Of a stretch of 24,293 bases of DNA, positions 8,372 through 16,547 are shown in pieces. Both the position numbers and the translations under genes were made by a program. Every line of letters begins with the position of its first letter. The stretch's first letter is position 1. Source of the DNA: CAZSPL01 sp964608735. Its GTDB lineage: Bacteria > JAJVIF01 > JAPKYR01 > CAZSPL01. Where the stretch lies: contig CAZSPL010000033.1 of assembly GCA_964608735.1 (NCBI GenBank), forward strand, positions 1 through 24,293, in the 5' to 3' direction. Under the pieces are notes generated by a model, which did no database searches, was not told where the DNA came from, and was given only the letters and a program-made list of their open reading frames with translations.

Positions 8372-10870
8372 ATGAATACGCTGCGATGGTTCGTCCTGAC
8401 AGCCATCATCATCTTCATTTTTCTCGGGCTCTACCTGGCGTGCTCGAGCACGCCCGATGTAATAACGGGCCAGGAGCTTGCGGAGAATGCGGTGGTTCAA
8501 CCGGTGGATGCATCGGAACGCAACAACCCCGGCCTGTGGGGGTACTACAGCGTGGCCGTCTATCCGGAAGAGAGAAGGGTTGAGATTACTCCGAACCGCA
8601 CGGCATGGATGAGCTTGAATGTCATACCGTTCATGCACGGGCCGGGAGGAGAGATGGCCGCCCTCCAGATCGAAATCCTCGAATATGAGGATCTCGGCGT
8701 GACCGGCGATTGCAAGGTCGGCGTAAAAATCACGCATCCTTTCCCCGGCCTGCCGGAATTCTCCGGCTTCGACGTCATGGGCCTGTTCATGGGCAGGGGG
8801 TCGGGCCACGTGATCGACGACCCTTCGCTCGTTTTCCCGGTGCTCGGCGTCGACCCGGTATTGATGAACGCGGATGGAATGACGCGATGGTTTAACCCGA
8901 CGGAATTCCCCGGCGACGCTCCATGGGGATTTTACGACCCGCTGAGCGATGAAAACTCCGGTTTTATCGCCAACTCGACCATGAGCGCATATAAATATTT
9001 TGCTGAGGGGCTCGGGGCGGAACAGGAGCTTCCCGAATTCTTCGCCGACCCCGTAAACTGCGCCCAGCGCGGGTTGTTCTCGAGCGGCGCATCGTGCACG
9101 CGTAACTACGAAATCAGGTTCCCGCTTGTCGGCGGCAACCCGGAGATATTGTTCAACTACGCCATAATGGCGGAATGGGAAGAGCCGGTTCCAAGTCCTC
9201 CGAACCATATACCGGAGGATTTCCCCGAATCAGCCAACGCCCAATTCCCGATTTTCGCTTCAATAACTGATTACTCAACTCTCTATTACGTCGATGAAAG
9301 CAACTTCGGCGGCGACCTGCTGTTCGATATCGAGCTTTACGACTGGTCCAACTTATGGTCTGTCGGCGCCATCAGGGACGAGATTACGAGGGTCTACGTG
9401 GAAAGCACCGATAATATCCTCGAGAACAATCACTGGGAAGCATCCCTCGATGACCTTTTGTTCACCCACGGTGATTCCATGATCTCAGCGCATTTGATCC
9501 TCACAATATCCGGCTCTCCTTCCGCTACAGGTACGAAAGAATTCACCGTGGCTGTGGAAGTCGGTTCCGGCTACGATCAAGGCTACGGCGCTACGGTGCC
9601 GAATGCCCCGCTGGCTCTGTACCTGAGGCCGCGAGTCCCAATCGTCGAATGCCCCCGCTGTGTTATCACCGGCATGTCGAAGTCGAAATTCGCGACCAAC
9701 ACACTCGGCGATGACGTTGACCTCTTCGGAAGCGGCTTCATTTCAGGCCCAGACCTCTCAATCAAGCTCTTAAATGAGATGACGGGACAGGAGATCCAGG
9801 GGATGGGCACTCATATAGTCGATGGTTACACATTACGCACCGATTTCGATTTCGACGGGATCATTCCCGCCTCTTTCAATGTAGTCGCGGTAAATGGCTG
9901 CGGCGCCAAAGCCATCATCCCGGCCGGCTTGCCCCTATGGGACGGCCTGGTTCGCGTGGTCGACGAGACCCCGCACGGCGTCACCGCCACCACTTCGCGA
10001 ACAGGGCCATGGGCCGAGATCGTCGACAGCCTGAAACTAAGCTGGTCGGCTACTCTATACGCCGAGCACTATCGTATAATGGTTGACTATGATCCATGGT
10101 CCGCCCCCGCACCCGAAGGTTTTAGCGACGAGTTACAGGTGCTTGGCATTACATCCTCGCCGACCTACACTCACGACTCGGCTTCACTGATACCGTTCAA
10201 TAACCATTCAAGTTGTGTCTATATCATCAGGTCAATCACCGATCTCGATCCCGGAGGAGGGGAGTCTCTCAACTCGAACCCTGTCTTCTACAGCGGGCAG
10301 GACTTCGACTCCGGAGTACTCGAGAGATGGGGATTCAGGGGCCAGAACGGCAACCCGATACTTGACTACATCGGCGACGAGGGATTCACCGGAGAAGGCT
10401 TCTCATTCTCGGCTCCCTTGACATACTTGCCATCCGCCCAGTGGCTCATAATCTACACGCCGGAGATTCCATACATCGCGAGCGCGGAGCATGCCTTCTT
10501 CGAGTTCGACCATCGACACACCAATTTCCAGGATGCCAACGGCTACTTCGTCGGATATACCACGACCGGCCTGCCGCAGGTTTACTACGCCACGGTGCCC
10601 GGAGTCGTGAGGATCAACAACGCGGCATACGGCGGCGGGTACAACGATGCGAACTCCCCTGCAATCCAGGCGGAATTCCAGTATGCATCGCCCAGCATCT
10701 ACAACTACCGCAAGGATGGAAGCGGATGGTGGGGATGGTATTTCTCGGGATTCAATGTATCCGATGCCCTGCTGCATGATGAGAGCCGCATTATTATCGG
10801 TATAGCCGTAAGCGAGGCCGGAAGCACCCACGGGTTCGGTCTCGACGACTGCTCGCTCATCGTTTATTAG
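8372..10870 (+). CDS. Putative surface lipoprotein sharing the N-terminal domain of the 978-3296 protein
   Basis: 832 residues. The signal peptide is MNTLRW plus a long hydrophobic helix ending at Cys24 (LYLAC-SST), a lipoprotein-like cleavage site. Residues ~60-400 repeat the motifs of the 978-3296 gene in the same order: FSGFDVMG, MNADGMT, YKYFAEGLG, RGLFSSGAS, FNYAIMAEW. The rest differs. About 440-540 has an IPT/TIG-like feel (VDLFGSGFISGPDLSIKL). About 550-650 could be a fibronectin-III-like sandwich (LSWSATLYAEHYRIMVDY). The last ~180 residues look like a jelly-roll beta domain ending in LDDCSLIVY. These fold guesses are weak. The RBS GGAGGG (8361-8366) is five bases from the ATG. A strong terminator follows at 10895. 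Likely role: outer-surface binding or display, function unknown. Confidence 0.85.
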   Translation: MNTLRWFVLTAIIIFIFLGLYLACSSTPDVITGQELAENAVVQPVDASERNNPGLWGYYSVAVYPEERRVEITPNRTAWMSLNVIPFMHGPGGEMAALQIEILEYEDLGVTGDCKVGVKITHPFPGLPEFSGFDVMGLFMGRGSGHVIDDPSLVFPVLGVDPVLMNADGMTRWFNPTEFPGDAPWGFYDPLSDENSGFIANSTMSAYKYFAEGLGAEQELPEFFADPVNCAQRGLFSSGASCTRNYEIRFPLVGGNPEILFNYAIMAEWEEPVPSPPNHIPEDFPESANAQFPIFASITDYSTLYYVDESNFGGDLLFDIELYDWSNLWSVGAIRDEITRVYVESTDNILENNHWEASLDDLLFTHGDSMISAHLILTISGSPSATGTKEFTVAVEVGSGYDQGYGATVPNAPLALYLRPRVPIVECPRCVITGMSKSKFATNTLGDDVDLFGSGFISGPDLSIKLLNEMTGQEIQGMGTHIVDGYTLRTDFDFDGIIPASFNVVAVNGCGAKAIIPAGLPLWDGLVRVVDETPHGVTATTSRTGPWAEIVDSLKLSWSATLYAEHYRIMVDYDPWSAPAPEGFSDELQVLGITSSPTYTHDSASLIPFNNHSSCVYIIRSITDLDPGGGESLNSNPVFYSGQDFDSGVLERWGFRGQNGNPILDYIGDEGFTGEGFSFSAPLTYLPSAQWLIIYTPEIPYIASAEHAFFEFDHRHTNFQDANGYFVGYTTTGLPQVYYATVPGVVRINNAAYGGGYNDANSPAIQAEFQYASPSIYNYRKDGSGWWGWYFSGFNVSDALLHDESRIIIGIAVSEAGSTHGFGLDDCSLIVY

Positions 10871-10894
10871 ACAGTAGTATAATCATTAGAACAC

Positions 10895-10922
10895 AAACCG
10901 GCTCACCGAGCCGGTTTTTTTT
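10895..10922 (+). terminator. Strong Rho-independent terminator after the 8372 lipoprotein gene
   Basis: Perfect ten-pair stem AAACCGGCTC (10895-10904) / GAGCCGGTTT (10908-10917), loop ACC, with a T-tract running through 10922. It lies 24 bases after the stop at 10870 and isolates the lipoprotein gene from the rhamnose genes. Confidence 0.92.
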
Positions 10923-10934
10923 ATTCATTTAATA

Positions 10935-10940
10935 TATAAT
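10935..10940 (+). promoter_or_regulatory. Possible -10 element for the rhamnose-lactate operon
   Basis: A consensus TATAAT lies 30 bases upstream of the ATG of the isomerase gene, just after the terminator T-tract. No good -35 sequence is found 16-18 bases further upstream, where the terminator arm sits. It may be a weak or activator-dependent promoter; sugar operons often are. Support rests only on the -10 match and position. Confidence 0.35.
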
Positions 10941-10970
10941 CCCGGATGAATCATTCGCAGGGAGAACGCC

Positions 10971-12125
10971 ATGGCGGGAAACAGCGCATTCGACTCAATC
11001 CGGAAGAAGTGGCGGGAATTTGATATCGAAGTCCCATCGTGGGGATTCGGACGCGGCGGCACGCGCTTCGGGACATACCCGGAAGCATCCGACCCGAAGA
11101 CCGGGGTCGAACGCATCAAAGAGGCGAAGCGTTTCTTCGAGCTTACCGGCAAGGGAAAACGCGTCGCGCTGCATTTTCCCTGGGATGGGGAGAACGAATC
11201 CGAAGTGATTGCACTCGGGAAAGCGCTCACCGGGCTCGGCCTCGAGGCCGGCGCCGTCAATGCAAACTTCTTCTCGATGCGCGACGACACCTCACTCGAT
11301 GCGCGCCTGCGTTATGGCGGGTTGATCTCGCCGTTCGACGACATACGCGAAGCATGCATCGGGCATATACATGAATGCATCGAATATATGCGCCTGCTGA
11401 AAAGCGACACCCTTGTGCTGTGGCTTCCCGACGGCACTAATTCTCCCGGGCAGATGAGCCTCTACGAGATGTCCGACCGGCTCGATGATGCATTCGCCCG
11501 GGCATCGAAGGCGCTCGAATCCGGGGAGCGGATGCTTATCGAATACAAACCGTTCGAGCCGGCGTTCTATGCCACCGCCGTACCGGACTGGGGTTCGGCG
11601 CTCGATTTCTGCCGCAAGGCGGGCGCGAACTCCGGCGTGCTTGTCGATCTCGGACATCACTTGCAGGGATGTAACGTGGAGCAAGTGGTGGCATTCCTGA
11701 TACGCGAAGGACGTCTCGGCGGATTTCATTTCAACGACAGCAAGTATGCCGATGACGACCTCGCGAGCGGTTCGCTCAATCCCACCGGGTTGTTCAGGAT
11801 ATTCGCGGTGCTCGTCGAGGCGGAGCGTCGCGGCTTGATGCCCATGGGCGATATCGCATTCATGATCGATGAGAGCCACAACATCAAGGACCCGATGGAA
11901 GAGATGGTCGAATCGCTGGTGAATATCGAGACGGCATATTTGAAAGCGATGCTGATAGACTGGGATGCCCTCGCCGATGCGCGTTCGATTCCCGACCCCG
12001 TACGCGCCGACGCGATAATGCGCGACGCGTTTCTTACCGACGTGCGTCCGATGTTGTATGGGTTCCGTGAAAACCTCGGCCTGCATCCCGACCCGTTGGC
12101 TGCGGCGATTGAGGAGAGGGAGTAA
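10971..12125 (+). CDS. rhaA: L-rhamnose isomerase / sugar isomerase (Pseudomonas stutzeri type)
   Basis: 384 residues, xylose-isomerase-like TIM barrel. It would convert L-rhamnose to L-rhamnulose in the cytoplasm. The metal-binding set of the P. stutzeri L-rhamnose isomerase family (Glu, Asp, His, Asp) is matched with near-constant offset by E191 (LIEYKPFEP), D226 (VLVDLGHH), H253 (GFHFNDSKY) and D300 (FMIDES). The accessory residues K193 and H229 are also present. The N-terminal WGFGRGGTRFG is typical of this family. These enzymes can accept other aldoses, but the adjacent rhamnulokinase favours rhamnose. This is not the E. coli RhaA family in sequence, so the symbol denotes function. RBS AGGGAGA lies about seven bases before the ATG. 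It is followed by a repeat cluster before rhaB. Confidence 0.87.
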   Translation: MAGNSAFDSIRKKWREFDIEVPSWGFGRGGTRFGTYPEASDPKTGVERIKEAKRFFELTGKGKRVALHFPWDGENESEVIALGKALTGLGLEAGAVNANFFSMRDDTSLDARLRYGGLISPFDDIREACIGHIHECIEYMRLLKSDTLVLWLPDGTNSPGQMSLYEMSDRLDDAFARASKALESGERMLIEYKPFEPAFYATAVPDWGSALDFCRKAGANSGVLVDLGHHLQGCNVEQVVAFLIREGRLGGFHFNDSKYADDDLASGSLNPTGLFRIFAVLVEAERRGLMPMGDIAFMIDESHNIKDPMEEMVESLVNIETAYLKAMLIDWDALADARSIPDPVRADAIMRDAFLTDVRPMLYGFRENLGLHPDPLAAAIEERE

Positions 12126-12242
12126 CCCACGAATCCCATTTCGTGGGTCTGGTGCCACGGGCACGCGAGTCTTCGAGCTTGCCCGTGTCTTGTAAAGCCA
12201 AGTCAGGATATGCAAAGTATCGGGACAAGGGTGTCCCGATAC
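12126..12242 (+). repeat. Modular hairpin repeat cluster between rhaA and rhaB
   Basis: Three hairpins start one base after the rhaA stop. First: arms CCCACGAA / TTCGTGGG (12126-12147). Second: arms CACGGGCA / TGCCCGTG (12156-12187) enclosing GCGAG-TCTT-CGAGC. Third: arms GTATCGGGACA / TGTCCCGATAC (12217-12242) with loop AGGG. Related modules recur at 19996, 20675, 21687 and 22905. The third hairpin differs from the other copies by a paired change (GTAT/ATAC for GTTT/AAAC), so base pairing is kept. It ends 13 bases before the rhaB ATG. Confidence 0.9.
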
Positions 12243-12255
12243 ATTAAATAAATAT

Positions 12256-13728
12256 ATGACAACGCATCTCGCTATAGATATCGGAGCTTCCGGCGGCAAG
12301 GCATTCATCGGAGAAATATCCCCCGAACGCCTTACCCTTACCGAGGCGGGACGTTTCCCCAACAACTCCGTCGAAATGAACGGCCGCCTCCGGTGGGACA
12401 TCCGCGACCTGCTCGATTCCATCACTCGGCTCATCCTCGCGGTTCTCGAAAAACATCCCGCGCCGCTCGATTCCGTCAGCTTCGATACATGGGGCGTCGA
12501 TTACGGATTGATAAGCGACAAGTGGAACCTTGTCGAATGGCCCGTCGCATACCGCGACCCGCTATGTTCATCGACGGTCGACGAAGTCCGCTCAATCATC
12601 CCGCACGGTGAGCTTTTCTCCCGCACCGGCATCCAGCATCTGCCGTTCAACACCATCTTCCAGCTTCATGCCGCGACGAAAGACCCATCGGGGAATATTT
12701 TCAAAGCGCGGAAGATGCTCCTGATGCCCGGGCTGCTCGCGCATTTCTTCTCGGGTACGGAGGATGTCGACGCCGGCATCGCATCGACGACACAGCTTGT
12801 CGACATCGCCACCGGCGAATGGGCATATGACATAATCGAACGCCTCGGCATCCCGGCGGGCATTTTCCCCGACATCATACCCGCCGGAAAATCATCGGGC
12901 GAGCCGCTTGTATCACCAATGTTAAGCAATATGAAGCGCGAAGTGAGCGTGTTGAATATCGCCGGGCACGACACCGCTGCGGCGGTAGCGGCGTTCGACC
13001 TCGGGCGCGACGGCATCTATCTCAGCACCGGGAGTTGGTTCCTCGCGGGATGCATCTCCGACAAGCCCATCATTTCCGATGAAGCGCGCCGGGCGGGCCT
13101 GACGAATGAGCGCGCCGTCGACGGTCGTTTCCGCATCCTGAAGAATGTCACCGGGCTCTATCTGATGGAGGAATGCCGTCGCGCGTGGAGTGATGAAGGG
13201 GCCGAATCGGACACTGTGAAGCTCGTGGCGATGGCATCGGCTGCGAAACCGTTCGGGCCGCTTATCGACCCCGATGACCCATCGCTCGCGGTACCCGGAG
13301 ACATGCCGCGCAAAATTGCGGGGCTCATCGAAGCGTCTGGGCAGGCGGTTCCCGATGACAACGGTGCAATGCTGCGCTGCATCTTCGAAAGCATCGCCGT
13401 CAAGAGCGCGATAGTGCTTGCGGATATTTGCGATGTCGCCGGGATAACGCCGTCGCGGCTTCATATCGGCGGAGGCGGCGCGCGTAATGAATTGCTGTGC
13501 AACATGCTCGCGGGCGCGACCGGTCTCAACGCGATTGCGGGCCCGGTCGAAGCCGCCGCCGTGGGGAACATCATCGCGCAGGCAGCCGCCATGGGAAGCA
13601 TTTCATCCATAGGCGAAGGCGCGCGTATCGCGGCCGAATCGTTTTCGATGAAGACATATGAGCCATCGCAACGGGATGCATGGGATGAAGCGAAACAGAG
13701 GTACCTGAGTATCTATGACGATCAATGA
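12256..13728 (+). CDS. rhaB: Rhamnulokinase (FGGY carbohydrate kinase)
   Basis: 490 residues, the normal FGGY kinase length. It would phosphorylate L-rhamnulose to L-rhamnulose-1-phosphate with ATP. FGGY N-domain: LAIDIGASGGKAF at 5-17 (nucleotide phosphate loop) and SFDTWGVDYGL near 75-85, characteristic of rhamnulokinases. C-domain: NIAGHDTAAAVAAF, YLSTGSWFLAGC, and LHIGGGGARNELLCNMLAGATG near 400, the ATP-binding end. The ATG at 12256 is preceded by an AT-rich stretch with no Shine-Dalgarno sequence, directly after a repeat hairpin. Its end overlaps lutC by 14 bases, which argues for one operon. The rhamnulose-1-phosphate aldolase that should follow in the pathway is not in the window. Confidence 0.9.
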   Translation: MTTHLAIDIGASGGKAFIGEISPERLTLTEAGRFPNNSVEMNGRLRWDIRDLLDSITRLILAVLEKHPAPLDSVSFDTWGVDYGLISDKWNLVEWPVAYRDPLCSSTVDEVRSIIPHGELFSRTGIQHLPFNTIFQLHAATKDPSGNIFKARKMLLMPGLLAHFFSGTEDVDAGIASTTQLVDIATGEWAYDIIERLGIPAGIFPDIIPAGKSSGEPLVSPMLSNMKREVSVLNIAGHDTAAAVAAFDLGRDGIYLSTGSWFLAGCISDKPIISDEARRAGLTNERAVDGRFRILKNVTGLYLMEECRRAWSDEGAESDTVKLVAMASAAKPFGPLIDPDDPSLAVPGDMPRKIAGLIEASGQAVPDDNGAMLRCIFESIAVKSAIVLADICDVAGITPSRLHIGGGGARNELLCNMLAGATGLNAIAGPVEAAAVGNIIAQAAAMGSISSIGEGARIAAESFSMKTYEPSQRDAWDEAKQRYLSIYDDQ

Positions 13729-14293
13729 AAGCCTGAAACGAAATGTCGAGTGCTTCAAACTTGAAGCCGAAGCGGTCGATGCCCGCGTTGTTCTCATCAC
13801 CGATATGCAAAGTCTTGCCAGGGCAATAGCGGATTTCTGCCGCGACGAGGGCATATCGCAACTTCCCGGATACATCACCGGCAAGGCGCACTGGGACAAA
13901 CTTCCCGAACTGCTGAAAGGGCATGGCATCGAGACAGTTCCGCCGGGAATCGAATCGCTCAACGCATCGAATATCGGATTGAGCGCCGCCGACTACGGCA
14001 TCGCCGAGACCGGTACGGCGGTGATGTTCGAGCATTCGGCCAACGAACTCCGCGCCGGGAATATCCCGCTCACGCACCTGGTGGTCATGCGTACTTCCGA
14101 TATATACGCTCGCTCATCCGATCTCGCCCCGGCGATCGAGTCCCGCATCACATCCGATGTAACCGCCGGAAGGCCGATCCGCGTGTCGTTCATCTCGGGA
14201 CCGAGCCGTACGGCCGACATCGAGCGCACCCTCACGGTCGGCGTGCATGGGCCGAAGCGGCTCGTTATCTTCATACTGGAGGATGAGCGCTGA
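13715..14293 (+). CDS. lutC: LutC/LldG-like LUD-domain protein of the lactate-utilisation complex
   Basis: 192 residues, one LUD domain. The conserved segment LSAADYGIAETGTAVMF at about 90-106 is the diagnostic motif of LutC/YkgG proteins. LutC acts with LutA and LutB as a cytoplasmic, non-flavin, iron-sulfur L-lactate dehydrogenase system that makes pyruvate. The start ATG at 13715 lies inside the end of rhaB; GAGG at 13699-13702 is 12 bases upstream. A second in-frame codon is not available nearby, and the ATG at 13725 is in another frame. The 14-base overlap with rhaB and the one-base gap to the next gene suggest translational coupling. Context points to oxidation of lactate formed from rhamnose-derived lactaldehyde. 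Confidence 0.88.
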   Translation: MTINESLKRNVECFKLEAEAVDARVVLITDMQSLARAIADFCRDEGISQLPGYITGKAHWDKLPELLKGHGIETVPPGIESLNASNIGLSAADYGIAETGTAVMFEHSANELRAGNIPLTHLVVMRTSDIYARSSDLAPAIESRITSDVTAGRPIRVSFISGPSRTADIERTLTVGVHGPKRLVIFILEDER

Positions 14294-14294
14294 G

Positions 14295-16382
14295 ATGACC
14301 CCCCGGGGAATGCGAAGGAAAACCATCGAGGCACTCTCGGATGAATATCTCGCCGAAGCGCTCGACGCATTTTCCCGTGGATATATAAACGCCCGCGCCG
14401 ATGCTTTCAAGGATAAGGATTTCGATGCTCTCAGGCGTGAGGTTCATTCCATCAAGGAAGATGCGGCATCACGTCTCGACGAACTGTGGGATGAATTCAC
14501 CGCCAACGCCCAACGCATGGGCGTGGCTGTTCACCGGGCATACGATGAATCCGCCGCCGTAGAAATCATCAAGTCGATACTCAACAATGCGTCCGCGCGG
14601 AAGATCGTCAAATCGAAATCGATGCTCACCGAGGAAATCCATCTCAACGGGCATCTCATCGACGCGGGCTTCGATGTTGTCGAGACCGACCTCGGTGAAT
14701 GGATACTTCAACTCGATGCCGGGCGCCCGTCGCATGTCGTCATGCCCGCCATCCACATGACCACCGAATCGGTGGCGCGTACGCTCGGCAGGGAAGCCGG
14801 CTGTGAGTTCGACGCCGACATCCCGTCGCTCGTCGCCCGCGCGCGCGAGCGTCTACGGCGAGAATTCTTCACCGCCGACGCGGGCATCACCGGCGCGAAC
14901 ATCGCCGTCGCGTCGACCGGCACGCTCGTGCTCGTCACCAACGAAGGCAATGGGCGCATGGTCACCACCGAGCCGCCGCTGCATATCGCCGTCGTCGGTA
15001 TGGAGAAAATCGTGCCGTTAATTGGCGACGCGCTGAAAATCCTGGAGCTGTTACCGCCATCCGCGACCGGGCAGAAGATAACGTCGTATGTCAGCTTCAT
15101 CACCGGCCCGTTGCGCGATGCCGAGCACATCGTAATCGTCGACAACGGACGCTCCCGCATGACCGTCGACGATGCATCCGCCGAAGCGCTCCGATGCATC
15201 AAATGCGGCGCGTGCCTGAATGTTTGCCCCGTGTATCTCGCGGTAAGCGGCCATGTTTTCGGGGACGTCTATATGGGCGGCATCGGCGCGGCGCTAACAT
15301 CGTTCCATCGCGGAATCGATGCCGCATCCGGGCTGCTCACCCTCTGCACCGGATGCCGCGCCTGTGTCGAGGTCTGCCCCGCGGAAATTCCCATTCCCGA
15401 ACTCATCGAAGAATTGCGGAAACGAATCACCGACGACAATGCAATTCCGTTCCCGAAGGATTACCTTCTCAAACATATACTGAATGACCGCGGGAAATTC
15501 CATCGCCTGCTCAAAACGATGTCCGTAATCCAGAAGCCGTTCGCGCGCGGGGGATATATCAGGCATCTTCCGCTCGCGCTGATAAAGCAGGACACCGGGC
15601 GCGCGATACCCGCCCTCGCCGACAAGCCCCTGAGGGAGACGTTCGGTGAAATAATCCCGGCGAAGGGAGAGCGGAAGCATCGCGTCGGGCTGTTTTCCGG
15701 ATGCCTTATCGATTTCGTCTACCCGGAAATCGGCGCGAAGATTATCGATATCCTCACCCACTTCGGATGCGAGGTGGTGCTGCCATGCGGGCAGACGTGT
15801 TGCGGGATACCGGCGCTGCATGAGGGGCTCGCGGACGTCGCGGCGGAGATTGCCCGGATGAATATCGATGCGTTCGAAGGAGTGGACGCCGTGGTGACGG
15901 GATGCGCATCGTGTGCATCGACACTCATGCGCTATCCCGAGCTCATTGAAGCGGGCGATGCCGCCGCATTCAGAGCGGGTATCCACGGCATATGCGATTT
16001 CCTCACCGATGTGCTGAATATCGATATACCGAAAACGCCGGGAATCGGTACGGTGACATATCACGATTCGTGTCATCTCAGGCGGAGGCTTCAGAGGCAT
16101 ACTAAGCCCCGCGAGTTGTTGGGAGCGGCGGGATATGAAATTCGCGAGCATGAGGATGCCGACCGCTGCTGCGGATTCGCGGGCGCGTTCGCGTTCGATT
16201 ATCCCGAGCTGTCGACGCATCTGGGACGAAGGAAAGCGGATTCGATAAGCGAAGCCGATGCCGATTGCGTCGCCATGGACTGCCCCGGATGCATATTGCA
16301 GATTCGGGGATGCATGCCCGACGCTCGTGTCGTACATACGATAGAACTTCTCTGGGAAGCCATTTTCGGTGGGCGGCAGTAG
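14295..16382 (+). CDS. lutB: LutB-LutA fusion: LUD domain, 2x[4Fe-4S] and CCG-domain lactate oxidation protein
   Basis: 695 residues from the ATG at 14295 (GGAGG at 14278-14282); in-frame ATGs at 14283 and 14247 would add four or sixteen residues, the latter overlapping lutC. The N-terminal ~290 residues are a LUD domain (DAGITGANIAVASTGTLVLV). Two [4Fe-4S] motifs follow near 300 (CIKCGACLNVCP) and 350 (CTGCRACVEVCP). The C-terminal part from about 460 has two CCG repeats (SGCLIDF...TCCGIPALHEG; DSCHLRR...CCGFAGAF...CPGC), corresponding to LutA/LldE. In Bacillus these are separate proteins; similar fusions occur in sulfate reducers such as Desulfovibrio. It would oxidise L-lactate to pyruvate and pass electrons on. 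The CCG domain resembles HdrB, encoded just downstream. Confidence 0.9.
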   Translation: MTPRGMRRKTIEALSDEYLAEALDAFSRGYINARADAFKDKDFDALRREVHSIKEDAASRLDELWDEFTANAQRMGVAVHRAYDESAAVEIIKSILNNASARKIVKSKSMLTEEIHLNGHLIDAGFDVVETDLGEWILQLDAGRPSHVVMPAIHMTTESVARTLGREAGCEFDADIPSLVARARERLRREFFTADAGITGANIAVASTGTLVLVTNEGNGRMVTTEPPLHIAVVGMEKIVPLIGDALKILELLPPSATGQKITSYVSFITGPLRDAEHIVIVDNGRSRMTVDDASAEALRCIKCGACLNVCPVYLAVSGHVFGDVYMGGIGAALTSFHRGIDAASGLLTLCTGCRACVEVCPAEIPIPELIEELRKRITDDNAIPFPKDYLLKHILNDRGKFHRLLKTMSVIQKPFARGGYIRHLPLALIKQDTGRAIPALADKPLRETFGEIIPAKGERKHRVGLFSGCLIDFVYPEIGAKIIDILTHFGCEVVLPCGQTCCGIPALHEGLADVAAEIARMNIDAFEGVDAVVTGCASCASTLMRYPELIEAGDAAAFRAGIHGICDFLTDVLNIDIPKTPGIGTVTYHDSCHLRRRLQRHTKPRELLGAAGYEIREHEDADRCCGFAGAFAFDYPELSTHLGRRKADSISEADADCVAMDCPGCILQIRGCMPDARVVHTIELLWEAIFGGRQ

Positions 16383-16457
16383 AAGCATCTCGCGGGCTTT
16401 TTGCAACCGCCATTTTCCTTATTTAATGATAGCACATGATATAATTTTCACGAGCGG

Positions 16458-16485
16458 TTGATAATTGTTTCACAAGGTGTATAAT
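16458..16485 (+). promoter_or_regulatory. Sigma70-type promoter for the hdr-flx operon
   Basis: TTGATA (16458-16463), 16-base spacer, TATAAT (16480-16485). Predicted transcription start is near 16492, about 56 bases before hdrC. A second, extended -10 (TG-A-TATAAT, 16437-16445) lies upstream. A seven-base inverted repeat CAACCGC (16404-16410) / GCGGTTG (16454-16460) overlaps the -35 and could be an operator. No terminator was seen after lutB, so read-through is possible. Confidence 0.6.
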
Positions 16486-16547
16486 TACCATCCCATCCGC
16501 GGATGCCTGACTTTTTCGGGCCGTTTTCGGCCCCGAGAGGAAGATCA

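Noticed and set aside
8294..9208. Long minus-strand open frame opposite the lipoprotein gene
   Set aside because: It lies entirely on the antisense strand of a gene with a signal peptide, RBS and paralogue. Its product has no recognisable domain; this is a shadow frame from GC-rich codon use.
10878..10883. TATAAT right after the 8372 gene stop as a rhamnose-operon promoter
   Set aside because: There is no -35, and a start from it would run straight into the strong terminator at 10895-10922.
11292..12434. 380-codon minus-strand frame across rhaA, a repeat cluster and the start of rhaB
   Set aside because: It overlaps two recognised enzymes and runs through the repeats. The product shows no family features.
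16503..16547. Earlier ATG of hdrC at 16503
   Set aside because: It lies about eleven bases from the predicted transcription start and has no Shine-Dalgarno. The ATG at 16548 has GAGAGG and aligns with the usual HdrC start.
16486..16547. Riboswitch in the hdrC leader
   Set aside because: The leader is only about 56 bases with one imperfect hairpin; no known aptamer features were seen.
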